A stretch of 6,746 nt of DNA from Trebonia sp036509215 (GCA_036509215.1 DATCGA010000234.1:1-6746); one strand, 5' to 3'; positions 1 to 5,951 are shown, counted from the first letter of the stretch. Translations and numbers: made by a program. The notes: generated by a model not told the origin, from the letters alone.

Positions 1-52
1 CCGGCCACCCCGGCCACGCCGGCCACCCCGGCCACGCCGGCCACCCCGGCCA
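1..52 (-). repeat. In-frame tandem repeat, 18-bp unit (two 9-bp halves)
   Basis: On the minus strand the 9-mers GCCGGGGTG and GCCGGCGTG alternate, giving almost three copies of an 18-bp unit that continues past the left edge. In the mutase frame this encodes an Ala-Gly-Val tripeptide run from residue 347. It follows the DPDADR loop and the helix after it. Units are multiples of three, so copy-number change would keep the reading frame. The full length cannot be seen. Confidence 0.9.
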
Positions 53-1088
53 GTACCGCGTCCCCGAGCAGCGCGCCGAGCTCGTCGCCGGTGAGCATCC
101 GCCAGCCCTCGGCGCCCGGCACCATGACCGCCAGCCGGTCGGCGTCGGGGTCGTTGGCCAAGACCAAGTCGGCGCCTTCGCGCTCCGCCGTCGCCGAGGC
201 CAGCTCCAGCACCCCCGGCTCCTCCGGGTTGGGATAAGGCACGGTCGGGAAGTCGGGATCGGGCTGCTGCTGGGCGGCGACCGGCACCGGCGCCGGCCAG
301 CCGGCCGAGGCCAGGACCGCCCGCAGCGTCGCGTCCCCGACGCCGTGCAGCGCGGTATGCACCACCGTGAGTCCCGGCCGGGGGCCGGGCCGCCGTCCAC
401 CGGCCGACACGGCCGTGATGTAAGCGCTTACAGAGTCATCGGCCGACGCGAACGCGAACGGCCCCTCGGCCCAGCCGTCGGGCAGCCGCAGCGGGTCCAC
501 CGCGTCGATGAAGGAGGCGATGTCGGAGTCGGCGGGCGGCAGCAGTTGCCCGCCGTCACGCACGTAGACCTTGATCCCGTTGTCCTGGCGAGGGTTGTGG
601 CTGGCCGTCACCATCAGCCCGTAGGCGGCGCTCAGATGGCGCACCGAGAAGGCGAGCACCGGGGTCGGCAGCGGCTCCGGCAGCATCGACACGCTGACGC
701 CCGCCCGGGACAGGATCCGGGCGGAGTCGATGGCGAACAGCCCGGACTTGGCGCGACCGTCGTAGCCGATCACGACGCCGGCCATGGCGGCGGCCGGGTC
801 CCTGGCCGCGATATAGCGGGCCAGGCCGGCCGCCACCCGCCCGGCTACCAGCCGGTTCATTCGCATCGGGCCGGCCCCCATCGCGGCCCGGATGCCGGCC
901 GTGCCGAAGGCCAGCGAGCCCTCGAAGCGCTCCGCCAACTCGGCGTCGGCGGCGGCATCGGCGGCATCGGCGCGACCGGCGCCGACGATGTTGAGCAGCC
1001 GGTCAAGCTCGGCCCGCGTCTCCGGGTCCGGGTCGGCGTCCCGCCAACCGGAGGCCCTGGCCGCAAGAGCGTTTTCCAGTCCCGTCAT
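1..1088 (-). CDS. Phospho-sugar mutase, PGM2/PmmB type (partial, C-terminus off left edge)
   Basis: This is an alpha-D-phosphohexomutase-superfamily enzyme that moves phosphate between C1 and the terminal carbon of a sugar phosphate. About 362 residues are visible of an expected 530-560. The start ATG (1086-1088) is preceded by GGGAG (1093-1097) with a 4-base spacer. Landmarks in order are FGTAGIR (residues 61-67), GYDGR in the first domain, the active-site loop TASHNP with phospho-serine S163, HGVG (248-251), and the metal-binding loop DPDADR (313-318). The text after the serine loop (RQDNGIKVY) resembles the PGM2 and mycobacterial PmmB branch more than classical phosphoglucomutase. Such genes are usually named phosphomannomutase. 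Human PGM2 is a phosphopentomutase, and with deoC and ALDH upstream I infer a (deoxy)ribose-1-phosphate to 5-phosphate role here. The family call is firm; the substrate is inference. Two low-complexity stretches (residues 39-49 and 347 onward) and an internal palindrome (419-432) are unusual. Confidence 0.9.
   Translation of the reverse strand, partial: MTGLENALAARASGWRDADPDPETRAELDRLLNIVGAGRADAADAAADAELAERFEGSLAFGTAGIRAAMGAGPMRMNRLVAGRVAAGLARYIAARDPAAAMAGVVIGYDGRAKSGLFAIDSARILSRAGVSVSMLPEPLPTPVLAFSVRHLSAAYGLMVTASHNPRQDNGIKVYVRDGGQLLPPADSDIASFIDAVDPLRLPDGWAEGPFAFASADDSVSAYITAVSAGGRRPGPRPGLTVVHTALHGVGDATLRAVLASAGWPAPVPVAAQQQPDPDFPTVPYPNPEEPGVLELASATAEREGADLVLANDPDADRLAVMVPGAEGWRMLTGDELGALLGDAVLAGVAGVAGVAGVAGVA
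419..432. promoter_or_regulatory. Perfect 14-bp palindrome resembling a LacI-family/cre operator, inside the mutase gene
   Basis: TGTAAGCGCTTACA is a perfect palindrome with a central CG. It fits the Bacillus cre consensus TGWAANCGNTNWCA at every position and the general operator shape of LacI-family repressors. It lies in coding sequence, over codons 219-223 of the mutase (read as gta agc gct tac), where the AT-leaning codons stand out from the surrounding GC-rich text. No regulator gene is in the window, so binding is inference; the palindrome itself is directly seen. Confidence 0.45.
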
Positions 1089-1198
1089 CGCGCTCCCATG
1101 CCGCGTCGCCGGGGGTCGGCGGCGGCTGCGGCAGCGTGTTGCAAAGACACCCGGAAGAGACTCATCCCCACGAAGCCAGCAACGAATCCTCCCGCCCG

Positions 1199-2047
1199 TC
1201 AGAGGCCGACGGGATGCCACACGGTTTTGGTCTCGAGGAAGGCGCGCATCCGGGTAAGCCCCGGCTTGGCGGCCCAGTCCGGCTCTTGCTCGGGGAGCAG
1301 GACCCGCTTGAGGTTCCCGGCGGCGGCGCGTTCCAGGTCGACGGCCAGCGCGGGGTCGTCGACGCCGGTGAGGTCGAGGCCGTGGACGTCGAGGTGCGAG
1401 GCGAGCCAGGGCGCGACCTCGGCCGCGCGGCCGGTGAGGAGGTTGACCACGCCACCGGGCAGGTCGCTGGTGGCGAGCACCTCGGCCAGGCTGACGGCGG
1501 GCAGCGGACGGTCCTCGGAGGCGAGGACGACGCACGCGTTGCCGGTGACGATGATCGGCGCGACCACGGACACGAGCCCGAGGAGGGTGGACCGCTGCGG
1601 CGCGACGGCGGCGACGACGCCGGTGGACTCGGGGACGCTGAAGTCGAAGTACGGCCCGGCGACCTGGTTGCTCGAGCCGAGCACCTGGGCGATCTTGTCG
1701 GCCCAGCCGGCGTACCACACCCAGCGGTCGATCGCCGCCGACACCTGCGCGTCGGCGCGGGCCCGCGACAGCCCCTCGGCCGCCGCGACCTCGGCGGCGA
1801 ACTGGTCGCGGCGGCCCTCGAGCATCTCCGCGATCCGGTAGAGGATCTGGTCCCGGTTGTATCCGGTCCGCGCTGACCAGCCTGGCCACGCCTTGAGCGC
1901 AGCCACGACAGCGTCGCGGGCGTCCTTCCGCGAGGCGAGCGCGGCGTTGGCCAGGAACCGCCCGCGGGAGTCGCTTACCACGTAGGACCGTCCGGACTCG
2001 CTGCGCGGGAACGCGCCGCCGATGAAGAGCTTGTAGGTCTTGCGCAC
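1199..2047 (-). CDS. Aldehyde dehydrogenase-fold protein lacking the catalytic domain (ALDH16 C-terminal-domain-like)
   Basis: This 282-aa protein aligns with the N-terminal, NAD-binding half of aldehyde dehydrogenases (normally about 480 aa). Examples are KLFIGGAF near the start, WYAGWADK (111-118), GVVAAVAP (143-150) and LPGGVVNLLTG (196-206). The catalytic half is absent and key residues are changed. The oxyanion Asn of PWN is Arg152 (PQR), the cofactor-binding Lys of VVLK is Ala176, and there is no GSTEVG, catalytic Cys or general-base Glu. It ends with its own conserved-looking tail (RMRAFLETKTVWHP, 266-279). The reading frame is clean, and similar short ALDH-like proteins sit beside deoC and ALDH in other actinobacteria, so it looks like a real pseudoenzyme subunit and not decay. 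I chose GTG at 2045-2047. No good ribosome site precedes it, and it follows the upstream ALDH stop by 22 bases, suggesting translational coupling. The frame stays open further upstream, so the N-terminus is uncertain. Confidence 0.85.
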   Translation of the reverse strand: MRKTYKLFIGGAFPRSESGRSYVVSDSRGRFLANAALASRKDARDAVVAALKAWPGWSARTGYNRDQILYRIAEMLEGRRDQFAAEVAAAEGLSRARADAQVSAAIDRWVWYAGWADKIAQVLGSSNQVAGPYFDFSVPESTGVVAAVAPQRSTLLGLVSVVAPIIVTGNACVVLASEDRPLPAVSLAEVLATSDLPGGVVNLLTGRAAEVAPWLASHLDVHGLDLTGVDDPALAVDLERAAAGNLKRVLLPEQEPDWAAKPGLTRMRAFLETKTVWHPVGL

Positions 2048-2069
2048 CTCGACGCGCTCGCTCTTGCTC

Positions 2070-3506
2070 TCAGTGGGCAAGGTAGGCCTCCAGCCCCTGT
2101 CGTCCGCCCTCGCGGCCGTATCCGGATTCCTTGTACCCGCCGAACGGGCTGGCCGGGTCGAACTTGTTGAACGTGTTGGCCCACACGACGCCGGCTCGCA
2201 GCCGCTCCGCCATCCACAGGATGCGCGACCCCTTGTCCGTCCAGACGCCGGCCGACAGCCCGTAGGGGGTGTTGTTCGCCTTCTCCACTGCCTCGGCCGG
2301 AGTGCGGAAGGTGAGCACCGACAGCACCGGCCCGAAGATCTCCTCGCGGGCGATGCGATGCGCCTGGGTGACCCCGGTGAACAGCGTGGGCGCAAACCAG
2401 TAGCCGTGCTCCGGGAGCTCGCACGGCGCCGACCAGCGCTCCGCGCCCTCGGCCGCGCCGACCTCGCTCAACTCGCGGATCTTGGCCAGCTGGGCCGGGC
2501 TGTTGATCGCGCCGATGTCCGTGTTCTTGTCCAGCGGGTCACCGACGCGCAGCGTCGTCATCCGCTCCTTCAGCCGGCCGAGCACCTCGTCGTAGACGCT
2601 CTCCTGCACGAGCAGGCGGGAGCCGGCGCAGCACACGTGGCCCTGATTGAAGAAGATGCCGTTGACGATGCCCTCGACCGCCTGGTCGAGCGGCGCGTCC
2701 TCGAACACGACGTTCGCGGCCTTGCCGCCGAGCTCGAGCGTCAGCCGTTTCCTGGTCCCGGCGATCGACTCGGCGATCTGCCGGCCGACCTCGGTTGAGC
2801 CGGTGAACGCCACCTTGTTGACGCCGCCGTGCGATACCAGCGCCGCGCCCACATCGCCCGCGCCGGTGACGATATTCACCACGCCCGCGGGCAGTTCGGC
2901 CTGGCGGCAGATGTCCGCGAACGCCAGCGCGGTCAGCGGCGTCGTCTCGGCCGGCTTCAGCACGACGGTGTTCCCGCAGGCCAGCGCAGGGGCGATCTTC
3001 CACGCCAGCATCAGCAGCGGGAAGTTCCAGGGGATCACCTGACCGGCCACGCCCAGCGGCCTCGGGTCGGGGCCGAGCCCGGCGAACTCGAGCTTGTCCG
3101 CCCATCCCGCGTAGGAGAAGAACCAGGCCGCCGCCAGCGGCACGTCGACGTCGCGCGACTCCCGGATGGGCTTGCCGTTGTCCAGGCTCTCCAGCACCGC
3201 CAGCTCACGGGCGCGCTCCTGCAGGATCCGGGCGATGCGGTACAGGTACTTCGCCCGGTCGTGCCCGGGCATCGGCCCCCACACCTTGTCATACGCCTCG
3301 CGCGCCGCCCGTACCGCGCGGTCCACGTCCCGCGGGCCGGCGGCGGTCACCTCGGCCAGCACTTCCTCGGTGGCCGGGTTGACCGTCTTGAACGGGCTGC
3401 CGTCCTCGGACTCGACGAACTCGCCCCCGATGAACAGCCCGTAGTGCGAGTCGACATGGACGACCGACCGCGACTCCGGAGCGGGCGCGTACTCGAACAC
3501 AGCCAT
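2070..3506 (-). CDS. NAD(P)-dependent aldehyde dehydrogenase, catalytic subunit
   Basis: This is a full-length ALDH-superfamily enzyme (478 aa) that oxidises an aldehyde to its carboxylate in the cytosol. All hallmarks are present: IPWNFP with oxyanion Asn161, VVLKPAE with Lys184, FTGSTEVG (234-241), LELGGK with general-base Glu258, GHVCCAGSR with catalytic Cys292, and EEIFGPV with Glu389. The 34- and 97-residue spacings from Cys292 match ALDH2 (E268, C302, E399). ATG at 3504-3506 has a good GAGGA ribosome site (3514-3518), which overlaps the end of deoC. Its start is only 3 bases after the deoC stop, so the two are almost certainly co-transcribed and coupled. Since DeoC releases acetaldehyde, acetaldehyde is the likely substrate (inference). 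With the next gene it resembles the N-terminal domain of a split ALDH16. Confidence 0.93.
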   Translation of the reverse strand: MAVFEYAPAPESRSVVHVDSHYGLFIGGEFVESEDGSPFKTVNPATEEVLAEVTAAGPRDVDRAVRAAREAYDKVWGPMPGHDRAKYLYRIARILQERARELAVLESLDNGKPIRESRDVDVPLAAAWFFSYAGWADKLEFAGLGPDPRPLGVAGQVIPWNFPLLMLAWKIAPALACGNTVVLKPAETTPLTALAFADICRQAELPAGVVNIVTGAGDVGAALVSHGGVNKVAFTGSTEVGRQIAESIAGTRKRLTLELGGKAANVVFEDAPLDQAVEGIVNGIFFNQGHVCCAGSRLLVQESVYDEVLGRLKERMTTLRVGDPLDKNTDIGAINSPAQLAKIRELSEVGAAEGAERWSAPCELPEHGYWFAPTLFTGVTQAHRIAREEIFGPVLSVLTFRTPAEAVEKANNTPYGLSAGVWTDKGSRILWMAERLRAGVVWANTFNKFDPASPFGGYKESGYGREGGRQGLEAYLAH

Positions 3507-3509
3507 GGG

Positions 3510-4457
3510 TCAATCCTCGGTGACGTAGTCGTGGCCGGCGTAGTGGCCGGTGTCAAGCTTCTGGCGCTGCATGAGCAGGTCGTTGAGCAGGCTTGATGCT
3601 CCGAACCTGAACCACTCCGGGGTAAGCCACTGCTCGCCGGCCGTCTCGTTGACGACGACGAGGTAGCGGATGGCGTCCTTGCTGGTACGGATGCCTCCGG
3701 CGGCCTTCACGCCGACCTGCCGGCCGGTGGCCGCGCGGAAGTCCCTGACCGACTGGAGCATCACCAGCGTCACCGGCAGCGTCGCCGCAGGCTGCACCTT
3801 GCCGGTGCTGGTCTTGATGAAGTCCCCGCCCGCGAGCATCGCCAGCCACGAGGCGCGCTTCACGTTGTCGTAGGTGACGAGCTCGCCGGTCTCCAGAATC
3901 ACCTTCAGGTGCGCCCCGCCGCAGGCCTGCTTCACGGCCGCGATCTCGTCATAGATCGCGAGGTAGTCGCCCGCCAGGAACGCCCCGCGGTCGATCACCA
4001 TGTCCACCTCGTCGGCGCCCTGGCTGACGGCGTACTCGACGTCGGCGATCTTCACCGCGCGAGCTGTCCGGCCGGACGGGAACGCGGTGGCCACGCTCGC
4101 GACCCGCACGCCGCTTCCGGCCAGGGCCTGCTTTGCCGTCGCGACGAGATCCGGGTAGACGCAGATCGCCGCGACCGGCGGCGCCGTCGGGTCGGACGGG
4201 TCGGGCTGCCGTCCCTTTGCGCACAGGGCCCGCACCTTGCCCGGCGTGTCCTGGCCCTCCAGCGTCGTCAGGTCGACCATCGACGTGGCGAGATCAAGGG
4301 CGAACCGTTTCGCCGTCGTCTTAATCGATCGCGTCGCCAGCCGCGCCGCCCGCTCCTCGGCGCCAACCTGGTCGACGCCCGACAGCCCGTGCAGGAACCG
4401 GCGAAGCGACGACGCCGAGGCCGCGACGTCGGAGAGCTGCGTGTCCGTGGTCGTCAT
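3510..4457 (-). CDS. deoC: Deoxyribose-phosphate aldolase
   Basis: This class I TIM-barrel aldolase cleaves 2-deoxy-D-ribose-5-phosphate into glyceraldehyde-3-phosphate and acetaldehyde, the last step of deoxynucleoside breakdown. The protein is 315 aa. GADEVDMVI carries Asp152, equivalent to E. coli Asp102. GGDFIKTSTGK carries the Schiff-base Lys215, equivalent to Lys167. VGVKAAGGIRTS carries Lys251, equivalent to Lys201. RFGASSLL (284-291) forms the C-terminal phosphate site. It is about 50 residues longer than the 259-aa E. coli enzyme. The extra length includes an N-terminal extension and a loop near residues 80-95 (KGRQPDPSDPTAPP), the usual actinobacterial long form. ATG at 4455-4457 is supported by AAGG at 4465-4468, 7 bases upstream. 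It heads a tight deoC-ALDH-ALDH-like run. Confidence 0.96.
   Translation of the reverse strand: MTTTDTQLSDVAASASSLRRFLHGLSGVDQVGAEERAARLATRSIKTTAKRFALDLATSMVDLTTLEGQDTPGKVRALCAKGRQPDPSDPTAPPVAAICVYPDLVATAKQALAGSGVRVASVATAFPSGRTARAVKIADVEYAVSQGADEVDMVIDRGAFLAGDYLAIYDEIAAVKQACGGAHLKVILETGELVTYDNVKRASWLAMLAGGDFIKTSTGKVQPAATLPVTLVMLQSVRDFRAATGRQVGVKAAGGIRTSKDAIRYLVVVNETAGEQWLTPEWFRFGASSLLNDLLMQRQKLDTGHYAGHDYVTED
3514..3518 (-). promoter_or_regulatory. Ribosome binding site of the catalytic ALDH, inside the deoC 3' end
   Basis: GAGGA lies 7 bases before the ALDH ATG and within the last codons of deoC. It fixes the ALDH start and implies that ribosomes finishing deoC unfold or occupy the site, a common sign of translational coupling. 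Confidence 0.7.
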
Positions 4458-4464
4458 GCCCTCA

Positions 4465-4468
4465 CCTT
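4465..4468 (-). promoter_or_regulatory. Ribosome binding site of deoC
   Basis: On the minus strand AAGGTGAGGGC precedes the ATG. AAGG sits 7 bases upstream of the start, and an overlapping GAGG sits only 2 bases away. The first is the better-placed Shine-Dalgarno and supports the chosen deoC start. Confidence 0.6.
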
Positions 4469-4496
4469 AGCTGGCCCGGATGACGCGGAAAACGGC

Positions 4497-5348
4497 TCAA
4501 AAGAGGGTCGGCGGCCCGGTCGGGGCCGGCACGGGGAGCGGCTCGATCTCGGGTACCCGGGCCCGGACGTCGTCGTGGAACCGGCGTGCCAGCTCGAGCG
4601 CGTTGACGTTGTCGGGCGTATGGATGAAGACGGTCGGGGAGCGTCCCTCGCGCAGCCAGCCAGCGACCGGGTCGAGCCAGTGCTGCCAGCCCGCGATCGT
4701 GCGGGCCATGTCGTCCCGGCCGATGTAGCGGACGACAGGCTGGGCGGTGAGGGCCGTCAGCCGCCGGGGCAGCCGCGGCTTCTTCGTCCATGCCTCGCGT
4801 TCGGCGTCGCTCACGGGCGGGGTGTCAAACAGTACGGAGGTGTCGAACACCGCCCATTCGGCGTCGGCGTACCCGAGCGCCCGCTCGAGCTGCTGCTCCG
4901 ACCGGGGGTCCTCGAAGAACTCGCGGTGCCGCACCTCAACGCAGTACCGGTGCTCGCGCGGGAGCCGGCGAAGGAAGGCGGCGAGGACGCCGAGGCCGTC
5001 CGGTCCGAAGGAGGGCGGCAGCTGGATCCAGAGCGCGTGCGCCCGCGGCCCGAGGGGCTCGATCGCGGACAGGAAGGCCCGCACCGGCTCCTCGACGCCC
5101 GTGAGGCGGCGCTCGTGAGTGACCAGCCTCGGCAGCTTGAGGATGAACCGGAAGTCGGGGTCGGTCTGCTCGGCCCACGATCGCACCGTGTCGAGGTTCG
5201 GCGTCGCGTAGAAGGTGGTGTTGCCCTCCACGGCGTTGCACCAGGTCGCGTACGCGCTGAGGCGCTCGCGGGGCGGCAGCGGGTGCGGCAGGTAGCGCCC
5301 CTGCCAGGGCGCGTACGTCCACATCGCGCAGCCGACGTGGAGCTTCAT
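4497..5348 (-). CDS. DUF72 (YecE-like) family protein
   Basis: This 283-aa protein belongs to the DUF72 family of TIM-barrel proteins, whose biochemical role is not established. Family landmarks seen in order are VGCAMW (5-10), EGNTTFYATP (41-50, usual form VEINSTFY), FILKLPRLVTH (68-78), LWIQLPPSF (106-114), CVEVRHREFF (136-145), RYIGRDD (207-213) and FIHTPDNVNALELARRF (241-257). Length is normal for the family. There is no signal peptide or membrane segment. ATG at 5346-5348 is chosen because it begins directly at the conserved first strand (MKLHVGCAMW). No Shine-Dalgarno precedes it, but a TAACCT hexamer ends 7 bases before it, which would suit a leaderless message. The stop lies 39 bases upstream of the deoC start in the same direction, so it may be the first gene of the deoC operon. 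Whether it acts in that pathway is unknown. Confidence 0.9.
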   Translation of the reverse strand: MKLHVGCAMWTYAPWQGRYLPHPLPPRERLSAYATWCNAVEGNTTFYATPNLDTVRSWAEQTDPDFRFILKLPRLVTHERRLTGVEEPVRAFLSAIEPLGPRAHALWIQLPPSFGPDGLGVLAAFLRRLPREHRYCVEVRHREFFEDPRSEQQLERALGYADAEWAVFDTSVLFDTPPVSDAEREAWTKKPRLPRRLTALTAQPVVRYIGRDDMARTIAGWQHWLDPVAGWLREGRSPTVFIHTPDNVNALELARRFHDDVRARVPEIEPLPVPAPTGPPTLF

Positions 5349-5355
5349 GGCCCCG

Positions 5356-5361
5356 AGGTTA
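5356..5361 (-). promoter_or_regulatory. Candidate -10 element for the DUF72 gene
   Basis: Read on the minus strand the hexamer is TAACCT, seven bases before the ATG at 5348. That spacing would place the transcription start at or next to the start codon, as in leaderless mRNAs common in actinobacteria. No convincing -35 box is visible at 16-18 bases, so this is a weak call. Confidence 0.3.
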
Positions 5362-5400
5362 CCGGTGCGGCGAAAAATCGGGTGCCTTCCGGCTGCGCCG

Positions 5401-5406
5401 TAGTTA
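5401..5406 (+). promoter_or_regulatory. Candidate -10 element for the plus-strand gene
   Basis: TAGTTA ends 11 bases before the ATG at 5418 and just before an in-frame GTG at 5409. It shares the 7-mer GTTACCG with the opposite promoter region (5358-5364 and 5403-5409). No -35 box is evident. A leaderless or very short leader transcript is possible. Confidence 0.25.
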
Positions 5407-5417
5407 CCGTGAAGTTC

Positions 5418-5951
5418 ATGGACGTCACGTTCACGAAGGATTCCGGGCGCCGGTACCTGATGACGGTCGTCCGGGAGCGCGGACCGGAGCTGGCGCCCCG
5501 GCACGGCCCCGGATACGACGACTACCTGCCCCACGACGCCGTGCACTTCCTGGTCGAGGCGGAAGGGCGCCTCACCGGCGGCGCCTTCGGCCGGATCTCG
5601 GCCGGCCAGAGCAACATGTTCTGGCCGGCCGACGGCCGGCTGCTGAGGCACCAGAATCGCCGGGAGGCGAAGCGCAAGCCGAGCGCGGCCGAGCACGCCC
5701 AGATGGGCCGGTCCGAGGATCTTGCCTCGGTCTGCCAGGTGCTCTGGCAGCTAAAGCAGGGACACCGCGGCGAGCGGCCCTCGTGGCTCGACCGGGTGCC
5801 GCCCGAGGATCTGAAGTCCGGGCTGACCGAGCGGATCCTCGCCCGGCTGGACGAGTTCGCGCGGCGCTGGCACGCGCTGCCGGTAGGCCGGGGCATCACC
5901 CTGACCTGGCCGCTTGACAACCACGGGCGCCCGGCAGCTGCCCAGCGCTAG
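5418..5951 (+). CDS. Uncharacterised actinobacterial protein
   Basis: I do not recognise a named domain. The 177-aa product is soluble, with no signal peptide or membrane helix. The N-terminal half looks like a beta-rich fold opening MDVTFTK, then RRYLMTVVRERGPEL (11-25). Next comes a well-defined block with PGYDDYLPHDAVHFLVEAE (31-49) and TGGAFGRI (53-60). A basic linker (RHQNRREAKRK, 77-87) leads to a helical C-terminal half containing a WLDRVPPE segment and an amphipathic helix (136-152). I believe close relatives of the DDYLPHD.VHFLVEAE block occur as hypothetical proteins in other actinomycetes, but I could not check this. ATG at 5418 is used; GTG at 5409 would add three residues. No Shine-Dalgarno is visible. 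Coding is supported by the sensible protein and third-position GC bias. It is divergent from DUF72 and convergent with the MetE-like gene, so it is probably its own transcript. Confidence 0.8.
   Translation: MDVTFTKDSGRRYLMTVVRERGPELAPRHGPGYDDYLPHDAVHFLVEAEGRLTGGAFGRISAGQSNMFWPADGRLLRHQNRREAKRKPSAAEHAQMGRSEDLASVCQVLWQLKQGHRGERPSWLDRVPPEDLKSGLTERILARLDEFARRWHALPVGRGITLTWPLDNHGRPAAAQR
5598..5632. repeat. 12-bp perfect inverted repeat with 11-base loop inside the plus-strand gene
   Basis: Arms TCGGCCGGCCAG (5598-5609) and CTGGCCGGCCGA (5621-5632) are exact reverse complements. The loop itself ends in the palindrome AACATGTT (5613-5620). It encodes residues around ISAGQSNMFWPAD of the uncharacterised protein. 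No T-run follows, so it is not a canonical terminator. It could form a very stable hairpin in DNA or mRNA. Confidence 0.8.

Noticed and set aside
1..52. CRISPR or IS end repeat
   Set aside because: Units are 9/18 bp with no spacers and are in frame with the mutase codons.
373..389. CCCGGCC-GGG-GGCCGGG hairpin 30 bases from the palindrome
   Set aside because: It lies mid-gene, lacks a T-tract, and short GC arms of this kind arise easily from Pro/Gly/Arg codons in this DNA.
947..971. CGGCGGCAT 9-bp direct repeat in the mutase N-terminal region
   Set aside because: It has only two full copies encoding an Ala/Asp-rich linker, ordinary for GC-rich coding DNA.
1089..1198. Promoter, riboswitch or terminator between the short ALDH and the mutase
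   Set aside because: Only a weak 5-bp stem (1107-1121) and the mutase ribosome site could be found. No -10/-35 pair or T-run was seen.
345..1841. Long plus-strand open frame of about 498 codons, opposite the mutase and the short ALDH
   Set aside because: Its translation is low-complexity Arg/Gly/Ala/Pro-rich text with no family motif. It spans two minus-strand genes with clear motifs and is an antisense shadow of high GC.
1199..2047. Short ALDH called as a pseudogene
   Set aside because: There is no internal stop or frameshift, the C-terminal tail is well formed, and its missing half matches the known non-catalytic domain of ALDH16.
1199..2395. Starting the short ALDH-like protein at position 2395
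   Set aside because: The first 110 or so residues would be an out-of-frame reading of the catalytic ALDH gene, Arg/Ser/Pro-rich and unlike any ALDH. ALDH-like sequence begins only near 2047.
3909..5417. Plus-strand open frame continuing upstream of the 177-aa gene for roughly 500 codons
   Set aside because: It runs antisense to deoC and DUF72 and gives Arg/Gly-rich nonsense. Only the part after 5418 reads as a sensible protein, so the gene is taken to start there.
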